A DNA stretch of 64,000 bases from Afipia sp. Root123D2 (GTDB lineage Bacteria; Pseudomonadota; Alphaproteobacteria; Rhizobiales; Xanthobacteraceae), in NCBI RefSeq assembly GCF_001425835.1, contig NZ_LMDP01000001.1, positions 559,476 to 623,475 of the forward strand, in the 5' to 3' direction. How positions within the stretch are numbered: position 1 is the first letter of the stretch; every line of letters starts with the position of its first letter. A program made the translations under genes and the position numbers. Positions 15,742 to 23,908 of this stretch are shown here, one piece after another. The notes beneath the pieces were generated by a model. It saw nothing but the letters and a program-made list of their open reading frames with translations. It did not search any database and was not told the DNA's origin.

Positions 15742-17655
15742 ATGTGCGGGATAGCGGGAATTTACGGCCTGAAGAAAGGTCTTAACGCAGGCATTTTCCG
15801 AAAATTATCTGCGATGAGCGATCTCATTTCGCACCGAGGTCCGGACGGCGAAGGAGAGTGGGTTTCACCGGACGAACGGGTTGGTTTTGTGCATCGAAGG
15901 CTTGCGATCATCGATTTGTCGCCTGGCGGTGCGCAACCGATGCATGCGCCAAACGACACAGTTATCACCTACAATGGCGAGATTTATAACTACGTTGAAT
16001 TGCGCGATGAGCTTTCGGCGCATTGGACCTTTCATTCTTCGTCGGACACTGAAGTTATTCTCGCCGCCTATGAGCGCTGGGGAGAAGATTGCGTCTCTCA
16101 TTTGCGCGGTATGTTCGCTTTCGCGATCTGGGATGAGCGTAAACACAAATTATTCGTGGCACGCGATCGCTTTGGCATCAAACCATTTTACCATACTGAG
16201 CAGAACGGCGTGTTGTATTTTGCGTCAGAAGCGAAGGCGCTTCTGCCGTTCCTGTCGGACATTGAAACAGATTCGTCCGCCCTCGCTGAGTATTTGACCT
16301 TTCAGTACACGATTGGCGTTAAGACGCTTTTCAAGGGCATCGATACTCTTCTGCCCGGTCATTCGCTTGTCGTCGCCGACGGTCAAGTCAGGATCTCCCG
16401 CTATTGGGACGTGCAGTACGAAGTTGATTTTGATCACAGTCCGCGCCATTTTGAATCGCGTTTCAAGGAGTTGCTCGCCGACTCTATGAACGTGCATCTG
16501 CGCGCCGACGTTCCGGTTGGGGGGTACGTCTCGGGGGGATTGGATTCAAGCCTGGTCGCGCTGCTTGCGTCAAAACACGATCATCGCAACAGATCCGCTT
16601 TTCACGGCCGGTTCCTGGAGTATCCTGGTTACGACGAGAGTCATTATGCCCGCGAGGTCACAGATCTTGCGGATATGTCGTTGCATATCGCCGATATCAC
16701 GGCGGAGGATTTCCGTACACATATGCATGACGTGATTTACCATCTCGATTTCCCAGTTGCCGGGCCGGGTTCATTTCCGCAGTTCATGGTTTCCGCGCTG
16801 GCGGCGAAGCATCTCAAGGTCGTTCTTGGCGGGCAGGGTGGCGACGAGTTGCTCGGCGGCTATGCGAGATACCTGGTCGCGTACTTTGAGCAGAGCATCA
16901 AGGCTGCGATGGACGGTACCTACAAGCAGGGTAATTACGTCGTGACGATCGAATCGATCGTGCCAAATCTTGGACTGCTGCGCGAATATAAGCCAATGAT
17001 CAAAGAATTCTGGCGCGAAGGATTGTTTGAGGATCTCGACAAACGATACTTCAGGCTCGTCGACCGCTCAACCGACATGGTCGGCGAAGTCGATTGGTCG
17101 TCGCTGGACAAGAGCCGGGTCTTCGAGGCGTTCCGCGCGATTTTCAACAATCAGGATAACGTCCGCAAGGAAGCTTATTTTGACAAGATGACTCACTTCG
17201 ACTTCAAGTGCTTGTTGCCCGCATTGCTTCATGTTGAGGATCGCATGAGCATGGCGCACGGGCTTGAAAGTCGCGTTCCGTTTCTCGATCATCCGCTAGT
17301 GGAATTTCTCGCTACGGTGCCTGCCGACGTCAAGTTTCGTGGCGGACAGATGAAGCAGCTCATGAAGGAAGCTTACAAGAATACGCTTCCAACGAGTGTC
17401 GTCGAGCGGCGCGATAAAATGGGATTCCCGGTTCCTCTCAAGGAATGGTTTGAGGGACCGCTGGCAAGCTATGTCCGGGATGTTTTTGCCCAGCAGAAGG
17501 CGCGGCATCGGCCCTATTTCAACAGCGATCTCGTGCTGGAAAATTTTGGATCAGCCTCTCAGTTTTCCCGCAAGACATGGGGTTTGCTCAGTCTAGAACT
17601 CTGGCATCAGCGGTTTCACGACCGCGCTGCCGAATTCAGGGCGATGGTGAACTGA
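15742..17655 (+). CDS. asnB: Asparagine synthase (glutamine-hydrolysing)-like amidotransferase, full length
   Basis: A 637-residue two-domain enzyme. The N-terminal class II glutaminase starts MCGIAGIYG with Cys2 as nucleophile, and has SHRGPDGEG and NGEIYNY. The synthetase domain has the PP-loop SGGLDSS (from residue 264) and GGQGGDELLGGYARY. It lies six bases after the preceding glycosyltransferase. Genes of this type inside O-antigen loci (for example WbpS in Pseudomonas) are proposed to amidate uronic acids of the glycan. True asparagine synthesis cannot be excluded, but three such genes in one locus argue for glycan amidation. Confidence 0.9.
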   Translation: MCGIAGIYGLKKGLNAGIFRKLSAMSDLISHRGPDGEGEWVSPDERVGFVHRRLAIIDLSPGGAQPMHAPNDTVITYNGEIYNYVELRDELSAHWTFHSSSDTEVILAAYERWGEDCVSHLRGMFAFAIWDERKHKLFVARDRFGIKPFYHTEQNGVLYFASEAKALLPFLSDIETDSSALAEYLTFQYTIGVKTLFKGIDTLLPGHSLVVADGQVRISRYWDVQYEVDFDHSPRHFESRFKELLADSMNVHLRADVPVGGYVSGGLDSSLVALLASKHDHRNRSAFHGRFLEYPGYDESHYAREVTDLADMSLHIADITAEDFRTHMHDVIYHLDFPVAGPGSFPQFMVSALAAKHLKVVLGGQGGDELLGGYARYLVAYFEQSIKAAMDGTYKQGNYVVTIESIVPNLGLLREYKPMIKEFWREGLFEDLDKRYFRLVDRSTDMVGEVDWSSLDKSRVFEAFRAIFNNQDNVRKEAYFDKMTHFDFKCLLPALLHVEDRMSMAHGLESRVPFLDHPLVEFLATVPADVKFRGGQMKQLMKEAYKNTLPTSVVERRDKMGFPVPLKEWFEGPLASYVRDVFAQQKARHRPYFNSDLVLENFGSASQFSRKTWGLLSLELWHQRFHDRAAEFRAMVN

Positions 17656-17724
17656 CGTGGCGCTGTCTATTGCGTTTTGCCGCAGGTGCGCTGAAGTCGT
17701 CCTCATGAACATTGGAGATTTCGC

Positions 17725-18534
17725 GTGAGCGCCGTCGATGAAAAGAACATCGCGTTCTGGAACGAGCTATGCGGAACGATTCTAGCGACCCAATTGGGTA
17801 TCAAGGACAACTCCGAGGCGAGTTTGAAAAAATTCGACGACTGGTACTTCGACTTCTACCCTTATCTGTACGATCACATTCCGTTCTCCAAAGTATCCGG
17901 CCGGAATGTTCTCGAAATCGGTCTGGGATATGGAACCGTCGCGCAGAAGCTGATGGAATCGGGCGCCAACTATCATGGGCTCGATATCGCCGACGGTCCG
18001 GTCGCGATGGCTCAGCATCGCGCTGATATGCTGGGCAAACCTATCAAGGCCTCGCAGGGCAGCGCGCTTGCCATTCCTTACCCCGACGAGACGTTCGATT
18101 TCGTCGTCACGATCGGTTGCCTGCATCACACGGGCGATCTGGCTCTGGCGATGCGCGAAGTTCATCGTGTACTGAAGCCAGGTCAGCCGGCGATTATCAT
18201 GGTCTATAATGCGCTTTCTTACCGTCAGTGGTTGCGAAGCCCGCTGGCTGCTTACAGACGCATGAAGAAGCCGGATTTCGAATGGTCTAACGCCGATCCG
18301 AGGCTCCGGAACGCATACGACTCTAACCGGAAAGGCGTCGCCGCACCTTCAACGACGTTTATCTCGCCGGGAGAGGCAAAACAGTATCTGCTGAAATACT
18401 TCAGTTCGGTGGATGTGGTGCCTCGCAATATCGGCCAGGATTTTCTGCCCGCTCGTTTTATCCCGCGCTCCATGGCGAACGCGTGCTTCGAGCCGTTTCT
18501 AGGGCTTGACCTATATATCAAATGCATCAAGTAA
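17725..18534 (+). CDS. Class I SAM-dependent methyltransferase
   Basis: A 269-residue protein with motif I VLEIGLGYGTVAQKL and FDFVVTIGCLHHTGD, as in Methyltransf_11 enzymes. The start is GTG at 17725 with GGAG about 8 bases upstream (17714). The substrate is unknown: sugar O-methylation, or C-methylation of a keto sugar, are both possible. It separates the A/T-richer first section of the locus from the GC-rich SDR operon. Confidence 0.86.
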   Translation: MSAVDEKNIAFWNELCGTILATQLGIKDNSEASLKKFDDWYFDFYPYLYDHIPFSKVSGRNVLEIGLGYGTVAQKLMESGANYHGLDIADGPVAMAQHRADMLGKPIKASQGSALAIPYPDETFDFVVTIGCLHHTGDLALAMREVHRVLKPGQPAIIMVYNALSYRQWLRSPLAAYRRMKKPDFEWSNADPRLRNAYDSNRKGVAAPSTTFISPGEAKQYLLKYFSSVDVVPRNIGQDFLPARFIPRSMANACFEPFLGLDLYIKCIK

Positions 18535-18558
18535 CTCGTTCACTCTAAGGAATCTCGT

Positions 18559-19494
18559 ATGAAGATTTTTGTAACCGGCGGAGCCGGACAAGTCGGGTCG
18601 ACCGTGATCGAGATGCTGTTGGCGCGCGGTGACCAGGTTCTCGCGATCGACAATTTCTCGACCGGCCGGCGTGATAACCTTACGCAGCATCCGAACCTGA
18701 AACTCGTCGAGGACACCATCACCGACGCCACAGTTGTCGATGCGCTGTTCGCCGACTTCAAGCCGAGCGTCGTGGTCCATACCGCCGCGTCGTACAAGGA
18801 TCCTGACGATTGGGGTACCGACGCGCTGGTGAATGCGGCGGGCACGGCGAATATCGCCAAGGCATCGAAGGCCCATGATGTTTCGAGGTTGATCTATTTC
18901 CAGACCGCACTCTGCTACGGCACCAAGCCGATTCAATCTCCGATCACGCTCGATCATCCGATTGATCCGGTGAACTCAAGCTATGCGATCTCCAAGACAG
19001 CCGGCGAGCACTATGTGCAGTTTTCGGGTGTCGATTGGGTGACGTTTCGGCTTGCCAACGTCATCGGCGAGCGCAACGTTTCGGGGCCGCTGCCGATTTT
19101 CTTTGAGCGTCTGTCGGCGGGCAAGAAGTGCTTTGTGACGCCGGCGCGCCGCGACTTCTGCTACGCGCGCGATCTGGCGCGGGTCGTGGTTCGTGCCGCC
19201 GACGGCGACGGTCGCGGCACTTACCACTTCTCGTCCGGAAAGGATGTCGCAATCATCGAGCTTTACGATGCGGTCGTCGCGGCGATGAAGCTGAACGATT
19301 ATCCGGAGCCCGAAGTGAAGCCGCTGGGGAAGGACGATGCCGCGTCCATCCTGCTCGATCCGTCCCGGACATTCGCTGACTTCGGCGCGGTGGAGTTCAC
19401 CCCGCTGGCGAAGATCGCGGAAGCCGCTGTCGAACGCTGGAAGAAAGAAGGCGTGCAGGGCGGTTACACTCATCTCAAGATTGCGCGCTCCTGA
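18559..19494 (+). CDS. NAD-dependent epimerase (SDR), first of three in tandem
   Basis: A 311-residue extended SDR with TGGAGQVGSTV, catalytic Tyr and Lys in SYAISKTAGE, and the unusual block FQTALCYG where most epimerases have SSxxVYG. The next gene has the same FQTxLCYG block and similar length, so they are tandem paralogues that have diverged. Three consecutive SDR genes followed by a 2-epimerase recall the WbmF-WbmG-WbmH enzymes of Bordetella O-antigen loci, which are proposed to act on diacetamido-uronic sugar nucleotides. Assignment to that branch is by recalled motif resemblance only. Confidence 0.87.
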   Translation: MKIFVTGGAGQVGSTVIEMLLARGDQVLAIDNFSTGRRDNLTQHPNLKLVEDTITDATVVDALFADFKPSVVVHTAASYKDPDDWGTDALVNAAGTANIAKASKAHDVSRLIYFQTALCYGTKPIQSPITLDHPIDPVNSSYAISKTAGEHYVQFSGVDWVTFRLANVIGERNVSGPLPIFFERLSAGKKCFVTPARRDFCYARDLARVVVRAADGDGRGTYHFSSGKDVAIIELYDAVVAAMKLNDYPEPEVKPLGKDDAASILLDPSRTFADFGAVEFTPLAKIAEAAVERWKKEGVQGGYTHLKIARS

Positions 19495-19509
19495 CGGAAG
19501 ACCACTGAC

Positions 19510-20439
19510 ATGCGGATTCTGATTACCGGCGGCGCCGGCTGTCTGGGCTCGAACGTGATCGAGCACTGGTTGCCACAAGGTCACGACATTCTCGTCATCG
19601 ATAACTTTGCCACCGGGAAGCGTGAAGTCGTGCCGCCGGTGAATGGCCTGACGCTGACAGAAGGGTCGGTGGCTGATCGTGATCTGGTGTCGCGCACCTT
19701 CGACGCATTCCAGCCGACGCACGTGGTGCATTCCGCGGCGGCATACAAGGATCCGGCGGATTGGCGGGAGGATGCAGCCACCAATGTCGCCGGAACGATC
19801 AATGTGGTCGAAGCTGCCCGCGCCCACCAGGTGTCGCGCATTCTCAACTTCCAGACCGTGCTTTGCTACGGCCGGCCGGAAACCGTGCCAATCCCGGTCG
19901 ATCATCCGCTGCGGCCGTTCACGAGCTACGGCATTTCCAAGGTTGCGGGCGAGCGTTATCTGGCCATGAGCGGCTTGCCGTTTGCGTCATTGAGGCTCGC
20001 GAACGTGACCGGGCCACGGCTCGCCATTGGTCCGATCCCGACGTTCTACAAGCGGCTGAAGGCCGGGCAGGGATGTTTCTGCACCGACGCGCAACGCGAT
20101 TTTCTCGACATGTCGGATTTTCTCGCCGCGGTCGATCTTGTGATGAAGGACGATGCTCCTGCGGGGATTTTCAACGTGTCGAGCGGCGAGGGACATTCGA
20201 TCCGCGACGTCTATGACGCGGTGCGTAGCCATTTGGGATTGCCTGCCGACCCGGACGTCAAGGTTGTGCCGGTCGGCGATGACGATGTGCCGGCTGTCGT
20301 TCCCGATCCCTCGCTGACCCGCTCCCGTCTTGGGTGGAGCGCAAAGGTTTCGTTCGCCGAAACCATCAAGCGGATGCTGTCCTGGTATGACGCGCACGGT
20401 GTCAGCGATGTTTACAGCCACCTTGCGGCTAAGAACTGA
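19510..20439 (+). CDS. NAD-dependent epimerase (SDR), second of three in tandem
   Basis: A 309-residue extended SDR with TGGAGCLGSNVIEH, catalytic Tyr/Lys in SYGISKVAGERY, and the FQTVLCYG block shared with the preceding gene. The two proteins align along their whole length (YKDPxDW, RLANV, RRDF/QRDF), so the pair arose by duplication. It starts 15 bases after the previous stop. It may act at C4 or C5 of the same or a related nucleotide sugar; keeping two diverged copies suggests two different substrates or a heteromeric complex. Confidence 0.87.
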   Translation: MRILITGGAGCLGSNVIEHWLPQGHDILVIDNFATGKREVVPPVNGLTLTEGSVADRDLVSRTFDAFQPTHVVHSAAAYKDPADWREDAATNVAGTINVVEAARAHQVSRILNFQTVLCYGRPETVPIPVDHPLRPFTSYGISKVAGERYLAMSGLPFASLRLANVTGPRLAIGPIPTFYKRLKAGQGCFCTDAQRDFLDMSDFLAAVDLVMKDDAPAGIFNVSSGEGHSIRDVYDAVRSHLGLPADPDVKVVPVGDDDVPAVVPDPSLTRSRLGWSAKVSFAETIKRMLSWYDAHGVSDVYSHLAAKN

Positions 20440-20573
20440 TCGGCCGTGGTAAGGGCAACCTGCCGGGTATCGGCACGACTTACGGCACAGACATCAAAAA
20501 TGAGGAACGTCACCGGCCTGTCCGGCTAGACGATCTTGCGCCATTAAACCTGTTTCGCAGAAAGCTTGATTCA

Positions 20574-21641
20574 ATGACACAGAAGACGTTCGCGAGCGCC
20601 AATATCCTTGTTGTCGGAGGTGCTGGATTTGTCGGTTCGAATCTCGTGCGGTTTCTGCGCGAACACCGCCCGACACGCATCGTTATCGTGGATAATCTGC
20701 TGTCGGCCGATATTTCCAATGTTCCGGAAGGTGATGATGTCGATTTCCGGCTCGGGTCGATTGCCGACGACGCTCTGCTCCAAAAACTTCCTGACGATCT
20801 CGATTATGTTTTTCATCTCGCCTGCTATCATGGCAACCAATCGTCGATTGCCGATCCGTTGGCGGATCATGCCAACAATACGCTGACCACCCTCAAGCTG
20901 TTCGAGCGGCTCAAGGGAATGGGATCGCTGCGCAAGGTTGTCTATGCGGCGGCCGGATGCGCTGTGGCGGAGAAAACCTTCGACGGCGCGAGCGCGACGA
21001 CCGAAGATGCTCCCGTGAGTTTGTTTCACGACAGCCCGTATTCGATTTCAAAGCTGATCGGTGAGATGTACGGAAATTACTACTTCGCGCGCCACAAGCT
21101 TCCTTTCGTCAAGGCGCGATTTCAGAACGTTTATGGTCCGGGAGAAATTCTCGGTGCAGGACGTTGGCGCGGAACGGTTCATACCGTGTGGCGCAACGTG
21201 ACGCCGACATTTGTATGGAAAGCCCTGCACAACGAAGCGCTCCCGGTCGAAAACGGGGGTATCGCGACGCGAGATTTTATTTTCGTCGAGGACATGGCGC
21301 GCGGCTTGATGGCCTGCGCCCTCAATGGCGACCCCGGCGAAATCTACAATCTCGCCTCCGGCGTCGAGATCACCATCAAGGAACTGGCTGAACGCATCAA
21401 TGCGCTCACGGGCAACGCCACGCCGATCGCATTGACGCCGGCGCGGGACTGGGATCGGTCGGGTCAACGTTTCGGTGATCCGTCCAAAGCGGCTGAGAAA
21501 CTCGGCTTTGCTGCAACCGTGGCGCACAAGGACGGGTTGGCAAAGACCGTCGCGTGGACGCGGGACAACAAGGAACGCATCCTAGCTTGCATGAAACAGC
21601 ACCAGCGCTATGTGCCGCAAGTCGGGAGCTATCGCCCGTGA
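20574..21641 (+). CDS. NAD-dependent epimerase (SDR), third of three
   Basis: A 355-residue extended SDR with VVGGAGFVGSNLV, FHLACYHGNQ, the block YAAAGCAVAE in place of SSxxVYG, and catalytic Tyr/Lys in SPYSISKLIGEMY. The C-terminal part (FIFVEDMARGLMACAL, YNLASGVEITIKEL) is typical of sugar-nucleotide epimerases and 4,6-dehydratases. It is more distant from the two SDRs before it than they are from each other. Its stop overlaps the GTG start of the 2-epimerase (GTGA), so these two steps are translationally coupled. Confidence 0.87.
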   Translation: MTQKTFASANILVVGGAGFVGSNLVRFLREHRPTRIVIVDNLLSADISNVPEGDDVDFRLGSIADDALLQKLPDDLDYVFHLACYHGNQSSIADPLADHANNTLTTLKLFERLKGMGSLRKVVYAAAGCAVAEKTFDGASATTEDAPVSLFHDSPYSISKLIGEMYGNYYFARHKLPFVKARFQNVYGPGEILGAGRWRGTVHTVWRNVTPTFVWKALHNEALPVENGGIATRDFIFVEDMARGLMACALNGDPGEIYNLASGVEITIKELAERINALTGNATPIALTPARDWDRSGQRFGDPSKAAEKLGFAATVAHKDGLAKTVAWTRDNKERILACMKQHQRYVPQVGSYRP

Positions 21642-22681
21642 CGTTGAAGATTCTCACCGTCGTCGGCGCGCGTCCCCAGTTTATCAAGGCCGCCGCGGTC
21701 AGCCGCGCCATTCGCGAAACCGCGGGTCTTGAAGAGGTCATGGTTCATACCGGGCAACATTTCGACGCTGACATGTCGGATGTGTTCTTCACGGAGCTTG
21801 ATATTCCGGCGCCAGCGCACCGGCTCGACATTCACGGCGGTGGCCATGGCGAGATGACGGGCAGAATGTTGGCTGCGATCGAGCCGATTCTAATATCCGA
21901 GAAGCCGGACTGGGTCGTTGTCTACGGCGATACTAATTCCACGCTTGCCGGTGCGCTCGCAGCGGCCAAGCTGCACATCCCGATTGCCCACGTCGAGGCA
22001 GGTTTGCGGTCGTACAATCGGCGAATGCCGGAAGAGATCAATCGCGTTTTGACCGATCATCTCTCCGTGCTGCATCTTTGCCCGACTCAAGCCGCGGTCG
22101 AGAACTTGTCCAAGGAAGGCGTTCGTGACGGCGTGCATCACATTGGCGATGTCATGTACGATGCAACGCTCTTTGCGATCAGCCGCGCGGAAGCTGAATC
22201 GAATATTTTCAGCCAGCTAGGTCTCACGCCGAAGAGTTACAGCGTTGCAACCGTTCACCGGGCGGAGAACACGGACGACCCGGGGCGACTCAAGGCTGCG
22301 ATTTCTTTTCTACAAAAAGAAGCGGAAAGCCACCCCGTTATCCTCCCCCTACATCCCCGCACGCGGCAGAACGCCGAACGAATGGGCATTGCTCTCACCG
22401 GATTGAAGGTGGTCGGTCCGGTGGGTTATCTCGACATGGCCAAGCTGTTAAATGGCGCAGTTGCTGTCTTTACCGATTCCGGCGGATTGCAAAAGGAAGC
22501 CTATTTCCACCGCGTTCCGTGCACGACCTTGCGTGATGAAACCGAGTGGGGCGAAACCATCACGCACGGCTGGAACAGGCTTTGGCAGGGGCCGGATTTC
22601 ACCGCACGTAAGGAAATCAACGAGTATGGCGATGGCCGCGCGGCATTTCTGATCGCGGACCTTCTGAAAAAGTCCTTATGA
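21638..22681 (+). CDS. wecB: UDP-N-acetylglucosamine 2-epimerase (non-hydrolysing)
   Basis: A 347-residue GT-B-like epimerase that starts at GTG 21638, overlapping the previous stop. It has the family opening ILTVVGARPQFIKAAAV, HTGQHFDADMSDVFF, HVEAGLRSYNRRMPEEINR and the C-terminal TDSGGLQKEA. WecB converts UDP-GlcNAc to UDP-ManNAc; the related WbpI/WlbD act on UDP-2,3-diacetamido-glucuronate. Because the window also encodes dehydrogenase, oxidoreductase and aminotransferase steps of that pathway, a WbpI-type substrate is possible. The family is certain, the substrate is not. Confidence 0.92.
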   Translation: MTLKILTVVGARPQFIKAAAVSRAIRETAGLEEVMVHTGQHFDADMSDVFFTELDIPAPAHRLDIHGGGHGEMTGRMLAAIEPILISEKPDWVVVYGDTNSTLAGALAAAKLHIPIAHVEAGLRSYNRRMPEEINRVLTDHLSVLHLCPTQAAVENLSKEGVRDGVHHIGDVMYDATLFAISRAEAESNIFSQLGLTPKSYSVATVHRAENTDDPGRLKAAISFLQKEAESHPVILPLHPRTRQNAERMGIALTGLKVVGPVGYLDMAKLLNGAVAVFTDSGGLQKEAYFHRVPCTTLRDETEWGETITHGWNRLWQGPDFTARKEINEYGDGRAAFLIADLLKKSL

Positions 22682-23904
22682 TTTCAGGTGGAGACAGCCG
22701 GATGCGGCTGCTGGTCGGTTATGCCGATTACACCGACCGGCTGTCTTATTTCGACGACTGGCGCGATGCGTTTGTAAGCGCCCCGCAGTTTGACGCTGTT
22801 CCCCTTAATCTCGCTGCCTCCGATGCGAAAGGGAAGCTTCCACGCTTGCTGCGCGAAGTCGATGCCGTCGTTCTGTTGCACTCCACGAACGGCGATACGA
22901 CGATATATCTGGAGCCCCACCTCGAGGTCCTTGCAGATCGCAAGGTGCCGCTTTTGACGTTTGTCGGCAACGAGGTGAATCTTCCGGGCTCGCCGATTGT
23001 CGACAAACGTAAGGCGTTTGCCCTGTTACGTCCGGAGTATGTTGCCACCCAGCTTTTGCCTGAAGCAGGAAAGTATCTTTTTGAGGATGTAACAACCCGT
23101 GGGGTTGTTTCGATTCCTCACGCTCTGAACCCCAGCGTTTATCACCCCACGATTGCGCCGGAGGATCGTGCACTCGATATCGGCGCCCGGGCAACCCGAT
23201 ATCTGCCGCATCTTGGCGACGACGACCGCAATCGTTTATTGCAATGGTTCGCCGATCATGGGTCCGGCCGTGGTTTGCATGTTGAAGTCTCCGACGAGCG
23301 GCTCGATCGTAGCGGCTGGGCAAACTATCTCAATCAGTGCAGAGGCACGGTCGCGACCGAAGCCGGCTCCTGGTATCTCGAGCGTGATGACAAAACAGTC
23401 GATCTCATTCGCGAGTACGTGCTGTCGAAACCATCGAAAGGGTACGTGCTCCGCAATGATTCAGTGCTGCGCCGGTTCGGCCATCGCCTGCCATGGTGGA
23501 TGAGATCGTTGGCCCGGCACGTCATGACGCGTGGCCCATTGCGGCACGAGGCGCTGGTCAACGAGCAGGCCGATCACGAAGAGATTTTTACGAAGTTCTT
23601 TGCTGACCGGCCGCGTCCGGCACACTATGCAAAATGCATCAGTTCGCGGCATTTCGATGCTGCAGGCACCAAAACCTGCCAGATCATGTTCCGCGGCCGT
23701 TTCAACGACATCCTCAAGGCGGATGAGCATTATCTCGCGCTTGAACCGGATTTTTCCAACGTTGATGAAGTGTTGACGCTGTTTCGCGATCCTTTGGAGC
23801 GCCAGCGCAGAGCCGACGCGGCATTCGCTCTGGTCACTGAGCAACACACATATGCGCACCGCATGCGGCAGGTCCACGATCTGCTCGTGGCAGCATCAGG
23901 ATAG
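22678..23904 (+). CDS. Glycosyltransferase-like protein
   Basis: A 408-residue protein related to that at 14365: shared blocks include RGTVATEAGSWYLERD, CISSRHFDAAGTKTCQIMF and YLALEPDFSNVDEVL, the last two typical of a glycosyltransferase C-terminal lobe. ATG 22678 overlaps the 2-epimerase stop (ATGA); ATG 22702 with GGTGGAG at 22688 is an equally good start. No signal peptide or membrane helix. It probably adds the sugar made by the preceding epimerases. Confidence 0.74.
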   Translation: MISGGDSRMRLLVGYADYTDRLSYFDDWRDAFVSAPQFDAVPLNLAASDAKGKLPRLLREVDAVVLLHSTNGDTTIYLEPHLEVLADRKVPLLTFVGNEVNLPGSPIVDKRKAFALLRPEYVATQLLPEAGKYLFEDVTTRGVVSIPHALNPSVYHPTIAPEDRALDIGARATRYLPHLGDDDRNRLLQWFADHGSGRGLHVEVSDERLDRSGWANYLNQCRGTVATEAGSWYLERDDKTVDLIREYVLSKPSKGYVLRNDSVLRRFGHRLPWWMRSLARHVMTRGPLRHEALVNEQADHEEIFTKFFADRPRPAHYAKCISSRHFDAAGTKTCQIMFRGRFNDILKADEHYLALEPDFSNVDEVLTLFRDPLERQRRADAAFALVTEQHTYAHRMRQVHDLLVAASG

Positions 23905-23908
23905 TCTG

